NCBI RefSeq assembly: GCF_000350225.1
Contig: NW_005179386.1
Coordinates: 1 to 48,400, forward strand
Reading direction: 5' to 3'
From: Chondrus crispus
Lineage: Eukaryota > Rhodophyta > Florideophyceae > Gigartinales > Gigartinaceae
DNA length: 48,400 bases
Below the pieces are notes generated by a model that was not told where the DNA came from, did not search any database, and was given only the letters and a program-made list of their open reading frames with translations. The position numbers and the translations under genes were made by a program. Shown here one piece after another: positions 20,773-30,792 of this stretch (within the stretch, counting starts at the first letter, position 1; each line of letters opens with the position of its first letter).

Positions 20773-21579
20773 CTAATCCCCACATATCAATCTATGCCTT
20801 TCATATAAAGGCGAATACGGCTGAACCACGACAAAGCCTGCCCTCTTCGAGGTACACTCAACGACCTGTTGTGTCCCGGGCGCAATAGTCGCGGCCTTCG
20901 CCACTTTGACCTTGGGGGAAATTCGCTCCCCCTTTTCATCATTCTCGTCTTCTCCCGGGACGAGATCCTTCTGCCCTTTCCTCGACGAGAACCGTCTTAC
21001 AATCGGAACCTGCGACAAATCTGCCAACTCCACTGTCTTCTTCCGTGGATTAATGGCTTCAACGAACCTGTCGCAGTAGTCCTCGCCTAGAATTAACGGG
21101 ACTGCGAGCTTTTCGCATACAATAAACTTAGCTGCGGCCACGAATTTTCCCAGCCTCACAGGCATTTTGATTGTACCGAGAGTTTGGAGTGGCCTGTTGT
21201 TCACATCGCCGATGTCCTGGGTCGGTCTAAAGGACACGAGGGTTTCCATTCCTGCCGGTAGTTCCGATTTTCGCACAAGGTTTGGTCCCGCGCCGGTGTC
21301 TAATACAGACAACACCCGGCTCATCAATCCGACCGTTGGTCCGATATCCGCGTAAACTTTGTAGTTTTTTCGCGCAAGAACCAAGATCTTCTCGGGACAC
21401 TCCCTTTGCTTAACCCTGTACCAGGGTCTCCAAAGTTCTTCCAGCGGACGATCCCTGACTCGACTCAAGATCTTCTCGACTTGAGTCGGCCTCTTCGGCT
21501 TATCCACCAATCCGGCGACCTCCTCGTCGAGGTTTCCCTTTTCCTCTAGAGATGGGTAACGGGACTGAGTCCCGGGCAC
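20773..21579 (-). CDS. Element E: retroviral-type aspartic protease segment
   Basis: A 268-codon frame covering the pepsin-like retroelement protease that processes Gag-Pol. The catalytic motif is intact: VLDTGAGPNLVRKSELP (DTG). The downstream hydrophobic AVPLILGEDYCDRF corresponds to the conserved flap/ILG region. It is joined to an N-terminal linker and a C-terminal segment with PGTQQVVECTS. The 25240-24584 region of element F is its inverted near copy, about 91% identical over a hand-counted 275 bp around the active site. It has no link in frame to gag or RT, so it is probably a remnant although locally open. Confidence 0.7.
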   Translation of the reverse strand: MPGTQSRYPSLEEKGNLDEEVAGLVDKPKRPTQVEKILSRVRDRPLEELWRPWYRVKQRECPEKILVLARKNYKVYADIGPTVGLMSRVLSVLDTGAGPNLVRKSELPAGMETLVSFRPTQDIGDVNNRPLQTLGTIKMPVRLGKFVAAAKFIVCEKLAVPLILGEDYCDRFVEAINPRKKTVELADLSQVPIVRRFSSRKGQKDLVPGEDENDEKGERISPKVKVAKAATIAPGTQQVVECTSKRAGFVVVQPYSPLYERHRLICGD

Positions 21580-21626
21580 ACTACGTCGACCCTGTGCCTC
21601 TCGACACTCAAGCGAGATTCCCCTCT

Positions 21627-22382
21627 CTAGTTTCCCTGCTGCTGCGCGTTCTTCTTATCCTCCGACCAGGGCTCCGCGGCTGGCCCTCTTGACGGTCGGT
21701 TCGACCCGTTGGCGGAGGCACCCGGTGTGCTCGCCGTCTGAGAATCGAACCAATTTTTGACCCTCAAATAATTGGTTGATGGAATCCCCAATCTCTTCAT
21801 CGGAGACAACGCTTCGTAGTTCCCCAGAACCTTGTGCATTTCCCGAAGGGAAGTATGCACTTGGGCGGCGTGCCCCTTTTCGTAGCAATGAAAGCATATG
21901 AGCCCACGCTTCTTGACGGGGTATTGTGGCCTCGGCCGTCCGTTGACCGGCGGCCGTCTTGACCAGCCTGGTCGTCGAAACGTCGTACCATTGTCTTCCA
22001 TCGGGAGGCGCGGCGCCGGCGTGTGGCCGCGCCCTCGGAATGCTAATACGGGATCCGTGGTGTCGCTGTACGACTCCGTCGCGCACGTGGGCGTCTGTAG
22101 AGTTGACGTCCCACTCCCTCCGTATTCTCCGTATCCGTAGCCCTCCGATGGCTCATAAAATTCGCCTTCGGCGACAAAAGCTCCGTCATAATAATTTCGT
22201 TGCTCCTTTGTGCACTGCGTCCATCTGACCCTGAAATTGAATCTGCCAGATGAACTGCGGCGCGATTTTTGGGAGTCGGGTGAGGTGCCTTCGGTTTGCG
22301 CCCCACCCTCAACATCGCTGGGGCTCGGATTGTGACCTTTTTGGTCTTCCTCTCCTCTCCTTGGCGCGGCTCGCTGAGCCAT
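21627..22382 (-). pseudogene. Element E: gag C-terminal part with damaged zinc knuckle
   Basis: A 251-codon frame: charged linker, Gly/Tyr-rich stretch (EGYGYGEYGG), then the nucleocapsid-type motif CFHCYEKGHAAQVH, which keeps C, C and H of CX2CX4HX4C but has His in place of the last Cys. It overlaps the N-terminal gag frame by about 70 bp in another frame, so a frameshift separates the halves. Confidence 0.75.
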
Positions 22383-22977
22383 GGGCCTTAGCGTAATTGA
22401 CCAGCCTCAGAAAGTACACATCCCGATTATCTTGACGGTACTGCGAAACCATGGGCTTGATACTTGAATCTAGACCCTCGATGAAAATAGTCATCTGCTC
22501 TTCCATGGAATAGACATTTCCACACCGGTTGCTCGCGTCTGTTACACGGATATAAAATTCCATCTCGTGTTCCGATGGTCTTTGCTGAACTTCTTGCAAT
22601 GCGAGTATGGCTTGGCGGATCGCTTCGCCGGTGGCAAAACTTCTCAATAACCACTGTACGGCCTCCGGCCAGACTGACACCTTCCCATTATGGGAGCCGG
22701 TCGTCTGTGACACAGAAGCGTCCTGTCTCAAGACGATGCCTCCAAGGAACTCGGGCAGCACGCGGATAGCTTGCCCTTCGTTCATTTCCTGCGTATCAAA
22801 TTCCTGAACCAAATTGGCCAAAAAATCCAACACAAGGACCCCGTCTTCTCCAGAACACGTGTTGTCCCTCTTCACCTTCGGTGGTATGTCCCTCCTAATT
22901 TTCCGCACGGCGGTCCGCCGAGAACTCGACAAATATGTCTGCGGATTCCTCAGACGGTACGTCGGATACGATAACAA
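22309..22977 (-). pseudogene. Element E: gag N-terminal/capsid part
   Basis: A 222-codon frame homologous to the gag of elements F and B: YRLRNPQTYLSSS, then a helical capsid-like region (FLANLVQEFDTQEMNEGQAIRVLPEFLGG) and SMEEQMTIFIEGLDSSIKPMV, the usual Gypsy gag pattern before the basic tail. The true start is missing because the frame meets the palindrome centre near 22985. Confidence 0.75.
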
Positions 22978-22989
22978 CTTCTTGAAGAG

Positions 22990-24420
22990 TCCGCCTCGCG
23001 GAGAGGCAAGGACGCTGAGCCAGAAGACGTCACTACGCGACGTCGGCCGCGTTGGGAGGAGTTGGAGGAATTAAATCCGACCAAATACTTCTTCAAGAAG
23101 TTGCTATCGTATCGGACGTACCGTCTGAGGGACCGGCAGACATATTTGTCGAGTTCTCAGCGGACCGCCGTGCGAAAAATTAGGCGAGATATACTGCCAA
23201 AGGTGAAGAGGGATAACACGTTTACTGGAGAGGACGAAGTTTTTGTGTTGGATATCTTGGCCAAGTTGGTTCAGGAATTTGATACTCAAGAAATGAACGA
23301 GGGGCACGCAATTCGCTTGCTGCCTGAGTTTCTTGGAGGCATTGCCTTGAGACAGTACACTTCTGTGTCACAGACGGCCGGCTCCCATCATGGGAAGGTT
23401 TCGTTTGGCTGGAGGCCGTACAGTGGCTATTAAGGAGTTTCGCCACCGATGAAGCAATCCACCAAGCCGTGCTCGCGTTGCGAGAAGTCCAACAGAGGCC
23501 GTCTGAAGACGGGATGGAATTTTATATCCGTCTGACGGACGCAAGTAACAGGTGTGGGAATGTCTATTCCATGGAAGAGCAGATGACAATTTTCATCGAG
23601 GGTCTAGATTCAAGTATCAAGCCCATGGTTTCGCAGTACCGTCAAGATAACCGGGATGTGTCCTTTCTAAGGCTGGTCAATTAAGCCAAGGCCCATGGCT
23701 CGGTGAGCCGCGCCAAAGAAAGGAGGACCAAAAAGGTCACCATCCAAGCGCCAGCGACGCTGAAGTTGGGAAGCACGCAGAAGGCTTCCCATCCGACTCG
23801 AAAAAGTTGCACCGCGGTTCATCTGGCCGATTCAATTTCTGGTTCAGAAGAGCGCGGCGCGCAACGAGGAAGCGAAAGTTATTACGAAGCAGCTTTTGTC
23901 GCCGAAAGGCGATTTTATTGAGCCATCGGAGGGCCACGGATACGGAGGGTAAGAGGGATGTGAGACGTAAACTCTACCGACGCCCACGTACACGATGGAG
24001 TCGTTCCGAGGGCGCGGCCACATGATGGCGCCGCGCCTTCCGATGGAAGATAAGGGAACGGCTTTCCGTAGACCGGGATGGACGGGAAGGCCGTCGGCGC
24101 GAGGGCTGCCGAGGTCACAGTATCCTCCGAAGCAGCATGGGCTCATATGCTTTCATTGCTATGATAAGGTACATGGGGCGCCCACGTGCTTACTATCGTT
24201 CCGAGAAATGGACAGAATTCTGAAGAACTACGAGGCGCTGTCTCCGATGGAGAGGTTAGGAATTCCTTCTGCAAGTTATTTGAAGGTCAAGAATTGGCTC
24301 GATTCACAGACGGCGAGCACGCCGAGTGCCTCCTCCCACGGGTCGAACCGACATACAAGAGGGCCCGCCGCGGGGCCCTGGTCGCAGGAAAAGAAGAATC
24401 CGCAGCAGCAGGGAAACTAG
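22990..24420 (+). pseudogene. Element F: gag with CCHC zinc knuckle
   Basis: Gag structural polyprotein, the + strand twin of element E. The frame is open from about 22990 (across the palindrome centre, no own start) with PEDVTTRRRPRWEELEELN, then YRLRDRQTYLSSS. A frameshift near 23400 is followed by a second segment (SMEEQMTIFIEGLDSSIKP), which ends at a TAA near 23682. After further frame changes, 23995-24420 carries an intact CFHCYDKVHGAPTC knuckle (CX2CX4HX4C). Several frame changes and at least one stop separate the parts. Confidence 0.8.
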
Positions 24421-24529
24421 AGAGCGGAATCTCGCATGAGTCGTGAGAGGCACAGGGTCGACATACTGTGCCCGGGACTCAGTCCCGTTACCTGTCTCTA
24501 GGGGAAATTTTAGGACTCGACGAGGAGGT

Positions 24530-25240
24530 TGCTGGATTGGTGGATAAGCCAAGCCCGAAGGGCCGGCTCAAGTCAAGAAAATTTTGAGCCGAGCCCGAGA
24601 TCATTCGGTGGAAGAAGTTCGAAGAACCTGGTACAGGGTTAAGCGAAGGGAGTGTCCCGAGAAGATCTTGGTTCTTGCGCGGAAAAACTACAAAGTTTAC
24701 ACGGACATTGAACCAACGGTCGGATTGATGAGCCGGGTGTTGTCTGTATTAGACACCGGCGCGGGACCAAACCTTGTGCGAAAATCGGAACTCCCGGCAG
24801 GAATGGAATCTCTCGTGTCCTTCGGACCGACCCAGGACATCGGCGATGCGAACAACCGGCCTCTCCGAACTCTCGGCACGATTAAAATGCCTGTGAGGCT
24901 TGGACGTTTCGTGGCCGCAGCTGAATTTATAGTATGCGAGAAACTAGCAGTCCCGTTAATTCTAGGTGCAGACTATTATGACCGGTTTGTGGAAGCAATA
25001 TATCCAAGGAAGAAGACGGTTGAGTTGGCAGATTTCTCGGAGGTTCCGATTGTGAGGCAGCTCTCGCCGAGAAAAGAGATGAGGAATCTCGTCCCGAGAG
25101 AGGACGAGAACAATGAAAAGGGGGAGCGATTTTCCCGAAGGTAAGAGTGGCAAGAGCCACGACCATCGAGCCAGGGATGCCACGCGTCGTTGAATGCACC
25201 TCGAAGAGGACGGGCTTGGTTGTGTTTTAGCCGTATTCGT
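24530..25240 (+). pseudogene. Element F: aspartic protease
   Basis: The frame 24584-25144 carries VLSVLDTGAGPNLVRKSELP with the catalytic DTG and the LAVPLILGADYYDRF block, like element E. It ends at a stop near 25142 (GERFSRR); the continuation (IEPGMPRVVECTSKR) is in another frame and includes a TAG near 25229. Gag and protease are not in one frame. Confidence 0.75.
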
Positions 25241-25242
25241 CG

Positions 25243-25869
25243 TTGTACGAAAGGCACGGGTTGACGTGCACGAATGGTGTCGTTCAGGTTGAGCCTGACA
25301 GGCCATTTCGTTTACTCGTTGCGAATTTTAGAACGTACCCTGTCAGGGTCCAAAAAGGCCAAGTGGTGGCGGAACTACTACCACACCTAAGAGCCGTGCT
25401 CGAGAGCAAAACCACCATCGGTGAAGTTCTCAGAATTCAAGAAGGGGAGGAGGAAAATTTTCCTAATTCTACCAAAACGCCTACGGGCGAGACAAGATGC
25501 GAACCGTTGGATCAAGGCCGCGAGGACCAGCCAGAAGAACGGTCGGCAGGGCTCTCCGCGTCGGCATCTACTAAACCGCAACGCAGGATTGAGGCCCCAC
25601 CACTGGACGTAGAGGAACTCGACCTGAGCCACATGCCGGACCGGCTGCGCGAAAAATTCCGTCGGATGTTGAACAAGTATTCAAGGATGTGGGATGGAAC
25701 GCTTGGTGAAATTAATACCACAGTCCGCCGGATCGAGTTAACTCCCGAAACTTGTCCCATCGCAGAAGCTCCGTACCGGGCAGGAACAAAGGCCTGAGAA
25801 GTAGAAGATGCAGAAATGCAGAAGACCATAGAAGCAGGAGTCATCGAACCGGCGTATGGGCGAGCCAGT
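25243..25869 (+). pseudogene. Element F: protease-RT linker and RT N-terminus
   Basis: An open frame with NGVVQVEPDRPFRLLVANF, an acidic linker, VEELDLSHMPDRLREKFRRMLNKYS and TCPIAEAPYRAG, then a TGA near 25796. The sequence continues to GVIEPA and is cut where family C LTR sequence begins (about 25870). The whole catalytic RT core, including YLDD, is absent from F. Confidence 0.75.
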
Positions 25870-26217
25870 ACCGAGTCGAGGCTACAACCTAGAATCCAGA
25901 AACTAGGGTAAAAGACCCGAGGCTTCGTGCCTATTTACTTTAATGATCGGGTTGACTATATAGTCCCCGTCGCCGTCATGGCGAAGCTAAAATATACTGT
26001 AAATTAGAATAACTAGAATAGAACGGGTGTAACCCCGAGGGGACCCAGTAGGGCCCCTATAGGCCCGATGGGTTGTGGAGGAAATACACGTGTCCACCGG
26101 TGGGGTCCGGCAGAGAGACGGAGGAGTCCACGTGTACCCGTGGTACACGTGGTGGCGGTGCGCGCGATTTTGGCGGGGTAAGGACAGCTGTCCTTCTATG
26201 GTGTACAATGCACTACA
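25870..26217 (-). mobile_element. LTR family C, truncated copy (~350 bp)
   Basis: On the - strand it starts TGTAGTGCATTG at 26217, with CACGTG motifs in the first 140 bases and a tatata motif near 25960, then matches the other C LTRs through GGCACGAAGCCT. It breaks off near 25870. It sits exactly where element F lacks its RT core, so LTR insertion was accompanied or followed by deletion of about 0.8 kb. Confidence 0.7.
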
Positions 26218-28386
26218 GTGATATCCCGGCCAATTTTGGCGTTGCCCAAGGCTGGGTTGCCATATTCCATGGACACGGACGTCAGCGACCAAGTCTGCCC
26301 GGCGCTCTTCCCATCGTACGGAGATGGACAAAGGAAGCCTATTGGGTTCTGGTCTCGATTACTACACGCTGCAGAGCGAAATTACTCCACTTCGGAGAAA
26401 GAATGTCTCGCTGTTGTGTGGGGTATAGTGACGCTGCGCCCCTATCTCCAAGGAACACGGTTCACGGTACATACCGACCATTCTTCCCTCCGCTGGTTAA
26501 TGGAGATCACGAACCCATCAGACCGACTGATGAGGTGGCGACTCCGTCTTGGAGAGTTTGACTTCGACGTGAAGTACAAGAAGGGCAAGCTCAATACCCA
26601 AGCCGAAGCGTTATTGCGACTGTTTACATCCGGGGAGACGAGAGTCCCCGTAGATGAAGAGATCCCATGTTTCTCAGGAGGATTCTCGGAAACGAAGCCA
26701 GTCGATAAGTTTTCTGACTACTTCGAGGATCTCGAGTGGGCTAGGTTCGACGCAATATTGAACACGGAACGCTACTCGACTGACGAGAATTTATTGGATC
26801 CTATCACAAGGGAAGAGATGCTACGTCATCAGCTGGCAGATCCATTCTGCACCGGAATTAGAAGGCGAATCAATCGTGGGGATGACATCCCGTTCAGGAC
26901 TGAAGAGGGCGGGGTTCTCGTCAGGAACGAAAATTCGACACAACAAGTGGTGGTACCACAGGACCTCCAAGCGAGGATTCTTTACATGGGACATCATGCA
27001 CTGCTTGCCGGTCACCCCGGTGGCAGGAAGATGTTCTAAACTCTAACTAGAGATTGCTACTGGCCATCGCTGGCCGTAGATTGTTACACAACTGCAATAA
27101 ATTGCATACCTTGCACTAAAGAGCGAGTCAAACTTCGAAGGAAGACTAAACGCCTCAAGCTGTTCCCAGCTAAGGCACCTCTCGAATCGCTCTCGATCGA
27201 TCTCCTTGGGGAGTTAATACGTACCCCTCGCGGAAATCGGTGGCTCCTGGTGATCACGGATCGCATCTCCAAGCTGGTCCACACCGTGCCTCTCAAGAGG
27301 ATTACTGCCGCGGAAATCGCGAAGGCTTTCGTCCACCATTGGGTGTTTTTCTACGGACCACCAGTCACGGTGCTGGCGGATAACGGAAAGCAATTCATGT
27401 CCCGACTCTTCCAAGAGATTTGCCGCATCCTGGGTATCAAGAACGTCTTTACAACGACCTACCACCCCCAAACAAATGGGAAGGTGGAGCGCTTCAACAG
27501 GACAATACTGTCAGCGCTTCGACATTATGTGGCTGAACACCCAAAAGACTGGGACCTCTTCACTGATGCGCTTACGTATGCGTAAAATACGCAAACGCAT
27601 AGTACAACCAAGCTCGCCCCCATCGAGCTCGTCTTATCGCGACCACCGCGTGCCCTATCGTTACAGGCAGAACTTCATCTGGAGGAAGTTGGCCATACCA
27701 AGTATCACGCCAAGTGGCGAGCCTGGCTTCGTGGACTCATGAGCACGGCTCAAGCCGAAATGAAGAAGTCTCAAGAACGCTATCGAGCGAACTACGATAC
27801 GCACATACGCCATACAAAGGCGGAGTATCGTCCCGGGACACACGTGTTCGTCCGATGGGACTACGCCAATCCCCATACAAAAGCTTGCCACAAGCTGGCG
27901 CCAGTGGCAAACGGACCATACTGCGTCGTTTCTGCGGATCAGGACACCGTGGTTATCCAGGATGGTGAAAAACGCGTTACACGCGATCGGGTAGTACCTG
28001 CACCAGTGCAGCCGAGTCAACCCGTAACGTCATTCACGACGAATATGCACGACCAAAATCGTGTTCACTGTCCCCATAGACCGGGTATCCGGAGCGGTAC
28101 AGTATCCACCTCTCCTATAGAGCAGTCTCAGGTGCTCCCAACAGGGTTGGCGGACTTGCCAAACACATTGCCTATGAATGGCGCAGCCCAAACCGGAATT
28201 TGGAACAGAGTTCCGATTAGACAGCCGCCGCTTCCGAGGCGCTCTGATGGGACGACCAAAAGTCGTCCCGAGCACTCGAGGCATGGGGCTCGTCGCTACG
28301 CCCAGTTGGCGAATGATACTCCGGTCGGACAGGAGAAAAACTCTACCAAGGAGCCGGACACAGGGGGAGCGTACACCACCCGCTGA
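26218..28386 (+). pseudogene. Element F: RNase H, integrase and GPY/F region
   Basis: One frame interrupted by two TAA codons (27037-27039 and 27583-27585), both at positions where relatives have Tyr. RNase H: MDTDVSD, STSEKECLAVVW, TDHSSLRWLM. Integrase zinc module: GHHALLAGHPGG with CIPC. Catalytic core: SIDLLG, ADNGKQF and NGKVERFNR (D, D, E) with TYHPQTNG. The C-terminal region has KLAPVANGPYCVV, the GPY/F motif found in chromovirus integrases, then DRVVPAPV and a Pro/Arg-rich linker. It ends at 28386, out of frame with the chromodomain. Apart from stops the catalytic residues are preserved. Confidence 0.85.
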
Positions 28387-28388
28387 CC

Positions 28389-28788
28389 GTCCCCGTGAAG
28401 AGCCGATTCCAGTCTTCAACGAAGGAGAAGGAGGCGCAAGCAGCCAATGGGCACCCGAAGCAGCCGCCCAGAACATCCCTGCAATGACGGAGCAACATGC
28501 AAGTGACCTACGAGAATCCGCGTCTAACACTACAACAAGAAAAGTGGACAGGGATCAGTCGCAATCTCCACGCGCCATTGATGGCGAAGAATACGTGGTC
28601 GACCACGTCGTTGCACATCGCTATGATGACGACGGTAAACTCGTCTTTCGAGTGAGATGGTACGCTACACGCCGGAGGATGACACTGAAGAGCCAATTGG
28701 TCACCTCCGTCGGAGCCATGTAATTTTCTATTGCAAACGAAAGGAATTAAAAGTCCCAGACTGGATCACCCGAGCAAGACAAGGGTGA
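28389..28788 (+). pseudogene. Element F: linker and chromodomain with frameshift
   Basis: The frame up to 28723 gives an acidic linker and the first half of a chromodomain (EEYVVDHVVAHRYDDDGK, LVFRVRWY). A small deletion near 28662 shifts the frame; the other frame supplies YTPEDDTEEPIGHL and KRKELKVPDW and stops with TGA at 28786. Chromodomains at integrase C-termini target insertion to modified histones in chromoviruses. One indel in the middle of the fold inactivates this copy. Confidence 0.8.
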
Positions 28789-28944
28789 TTCAAGACGAAA
28801 GTGGTATCTATTTACCTAGAAAGAATTACTACACGCCCTATGGCGCTACTGTACGGTAGCTACCGTTTTGTACTTTCCGCCAGATGGCGTTGCGGACTCC
28901 TCATGGAGAAAACATTAGCAAGGTGAACCCGGTCCGCCATCGCG

Positions 28945-29505
28945 TCACGCAAAAAATGCGTAAGACCGTCCAAAATCACGAGCCGAAGGAACCCCGTCAA
29001 CAAGTACACCGGATCCTACGGAATCGTTCGCCACATTGGCGTTACTCGTATTGAGTACAGTACCCCCAAGAGAAGACGAAGTTTCCACGGACGCCACTTG
29101 GCGAAGTTTAAAAATCCCTTTCGTTATTTTTGACGTCCTCGTCTCGAGATTCCTCTCGTCGGATTTCACTGACGTCAGGGGACAATGTGCACGCCTCTCC
29201 CCGACGACGACCGTCAGGAATAACACGCTCCTCATCAGCGAACTTCCTCGCCCTTTCTAGCGTCCAATGTTCATGCTCCCCAGGACAGCCTCCACTGTGA
29301 GCCAACCGGGCAGGAAACTCGCCCGCAAATATTGCGAAATTAACGCGTCATCGCGATAACTCTCGGAGTCAAGCCACGGTGCCACTGCAAAGAGTACGAC
29401 ATACTTACACGGGTCTTGCCCGAAAAATTCGCCAGGATGGCGGAACACGTGACGACGCGAGGAAGCCCGGATGAACTCAGTTTGGAGGCCCTGCAGTTGA
29501 GACAT
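28945..29505 (-). pseudogene. Antisense ORF (aORF) of element F, truncated
   Basis: Starts at or before 29505 on the - strand and is antisense to element F, between its chromodomain (ends 28788) and its missing 3' LTR. The first frame (to 29257) has HPGEFF, KYVVLFAVAPW and FLPGWLTVEAVLGS, aligning with NPELF..KWFSVIGV and MLPGQTPLQAIRS of the 650-aa copy. Two further frames continue with LERARKFADEERVIPD and then KITKGIFKLRQVASVETSS to about 28945. The family N-terminus is missing because element D's LTR begins at 29537. Frame changes make it a pseudogene. The family assignment rests on the first 55 residues only. Confidence 0.5.
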
Positions 29506-29536
29506 CACGCAAAGGACAGCAGTGCAAAGCTGTGAG

Positions 29537-30260
29537 TGTCGTGCACTGGGGTCGCGGTGTATAACCCCAGGGCAGAGCACGCGTGTTCGGAACGCGGGTT
29601 GTACGGGAGACCACGCGGTGATAACCGGCAACGGGGTCCGGGCGCGATCGGCGCAGTAGGTAGCCAAAATGGAGGGTTAGAGCAGGGGATCGCCCAGAGG
29701 GGGCGGAGCGGTAGGGACGTCTCGCGCGGTAGAGCGGTTAGTATCCTCGGTAGCAGCACGCGCGGTAGAGCGGTTGGGATTCGCGGTCGTAGATGGGCTC
29801 GCGTGGTGTAGCACGTTATGTGCGAGACCGGCGCGAGGCTACTAATGAGATTCCAGAAGCTTAGGAAAAGAACCCAAGGCTTCGTGCCTTCTTTACTTAG
29901 GGTCGAGCGTCGACTATATACTAGTCGACGTCGTACTAATAATAATAATTATTAATAATAATTAATTAGAACACGGCAATAATTACCGGCGTACCAGCCT
30001 CAGCGCTGTACAGTACGCAATACCCCCTGTATAGGGTTATGATACCCGCCTACACGTGGGAATCGACACGCCTAGACGTGGAGTGACAGACTGTCCGTAC
30101 TTCGACAGGGCTTACACCCGGCCATGCCTGGGTGGGTAGTTACACGAATACACGTGGTACATGTACACGATCATACGTGGGTAACACGTGGGATGCGCAC
30201 CCGGGAGGGTGGCATCCTGCGTATGCCTCGCGATTGAGGGAGGCGTAACAGTGCACTACA
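29537..30260 (-). mobile_element. 3' LTR of element D (family C, 724 bp)
   Basis: On the - strand it starts TGTAGTGCACTG and ends CAGTGCACGACA. In this direction the order start, cluster of CACGTG (30185, 30151, 30053), AT-rich AAT repeat (29937-29970), tatata (about 29920) equals that of LTRs A and B. A polypurine tract lies just before its - strand start. This fixes its orientation, although terminal symmetry alone would allow either strand. Confidence 0.8.
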
Positions 30261-30275
30261 TAGCCCCCGTCTCAG
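30261..30275 (-). promoter_or_regulatory. Polypurine tract of element D
   Basis: On the - strand the bases gagacgggggcta directly precede TGTAGTGCA. The tracts of the A elements (agaagggggata, ggaaggaggata) have the same shape and spacing, which identifies the LTR at 29537-30260 as a 3' LTR. Confidence 0.6.
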
Positions 30276-30307
30276 AGTAGAGCGTCCCCGCGAACTGTAA
30301 TCCGGGC

Positions 30308-30491
30308 GATTTCGCTAAGTATGCGTACAGTATCCCGGTCGATGACCGCCATGATTTCCGCCAAGTGGCGTACAGTATCTCGGGTGGATGCCCGAATTGA
30401 TTTCCGCCAAGTGGCGTACAGCACCCCGGGCAGATGGCCGAATCGATTTCCGCCAAGTGGCGTAAGTGTCCCGGGTCTAAGCCCGATATGA
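30308..30491 (+). repeat. 46-bp tandem repeat, four units
   Basis: Units start at 30308, 30353, 30399 and 30445 (spacing 45, 46, 46). Each has GATTTCCGCCAAGTGGCGTA with the mini-palindrome CGCCA..TGGCG, followed by a CCCGGG/CCGGTCGATGACCG-type inverted pair. The first unit is the most diverged. The array lies between the 3' LTR of element D and the start of its antisense gene at 30670, where a promoter of that gene would be. Confidence 0.75.
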
Positions 30492-30669
30492 CCCGTCGGC
30501 GGAGCGGAAGGTGTTCCGACTACGGGGTGGTCGAGTGTGTTCGTACGCCTCGTGAGTGTAGCCGGCGAGTATAGTCAGCTGGTGTCCGATGCAGGGCGCC
30601 ATGTATGCGGGGATATACGCCCGAGATGGCGGCGTGTGGCCTCGACCGAGCGAGTTGTGGGGGCGAACC

Positions 30670-30792
30670 ATGAGCGACGCCCCCCTCCTGTTCGAGAGGG
30701 CTCCTTTCCTCTCGGCGGAGGGTCTGCGAGATCCAGAGCTATTCCGTACGTACGCTACTGCGTCGGGCGAGCTCCCGGGCGGCCTTAGTTTG
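30670..30792 (+). pseudogene. Antisense ORF (aORF) of element D, 5' exon-like part before insertion B
   Basis: ATG at 30670 and 41 codons to the insertion site at 30792. They include FERAPFLSAEGLRDPELF and SGELPGGLSL. The frame then enters LTR B. Taken together with the bases after the B element (from 42948) the motif continues to LQAVFS, matching MLPGQTPLQAIRS of the 650-aa copy, so the break is purely the insertion. It is antisense to element D's pol. Confidence 0.7.
30788..30792. repeat. Target site duplication GTTTG (left), element B
   Basis: gtttg immediately before the 5' LTR; the same five bases follow the 3' LTR at 42943-42947. A perfect 5-bp duplication proves a single integration event. 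Confidence 0.95.

Larger units (their letters stand above)
20210..25870. repeat. Head-to-head inverted repeat of gag-pol, arms ~2.8 kb
   Basis: Elements E (-) and F (+) run outward from a centre near 23039. Matching points such as 22951-22972 and 23106-23127 (ATCGTATCGGACGTACCGTCTG) and the GVIEPA codons (about 20200 and 25846) sum to nearly the same value (46078 and 46046), so the arms are collinear with only a few dozen bases of net indel. The unpaired spacer is about 100 bp. Transcription through it would give a long hairpin RNA. Confidence 0.85.

Noticed and set aside
29537..30260. LTR C as a + strand LTR closing element F
   Set aside because: Its U3 order (TGTAGTGCA, CACGTG, AT-rich, TATA) and the adjacent polypurine tract run on the - strand, so it belongs to element D.
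30308..30491. CRISPR-like array
   Set aside because: Four near-identical 46-bp units with no unique spacers; ordinary tandem repeats in eukaryotic DNA.
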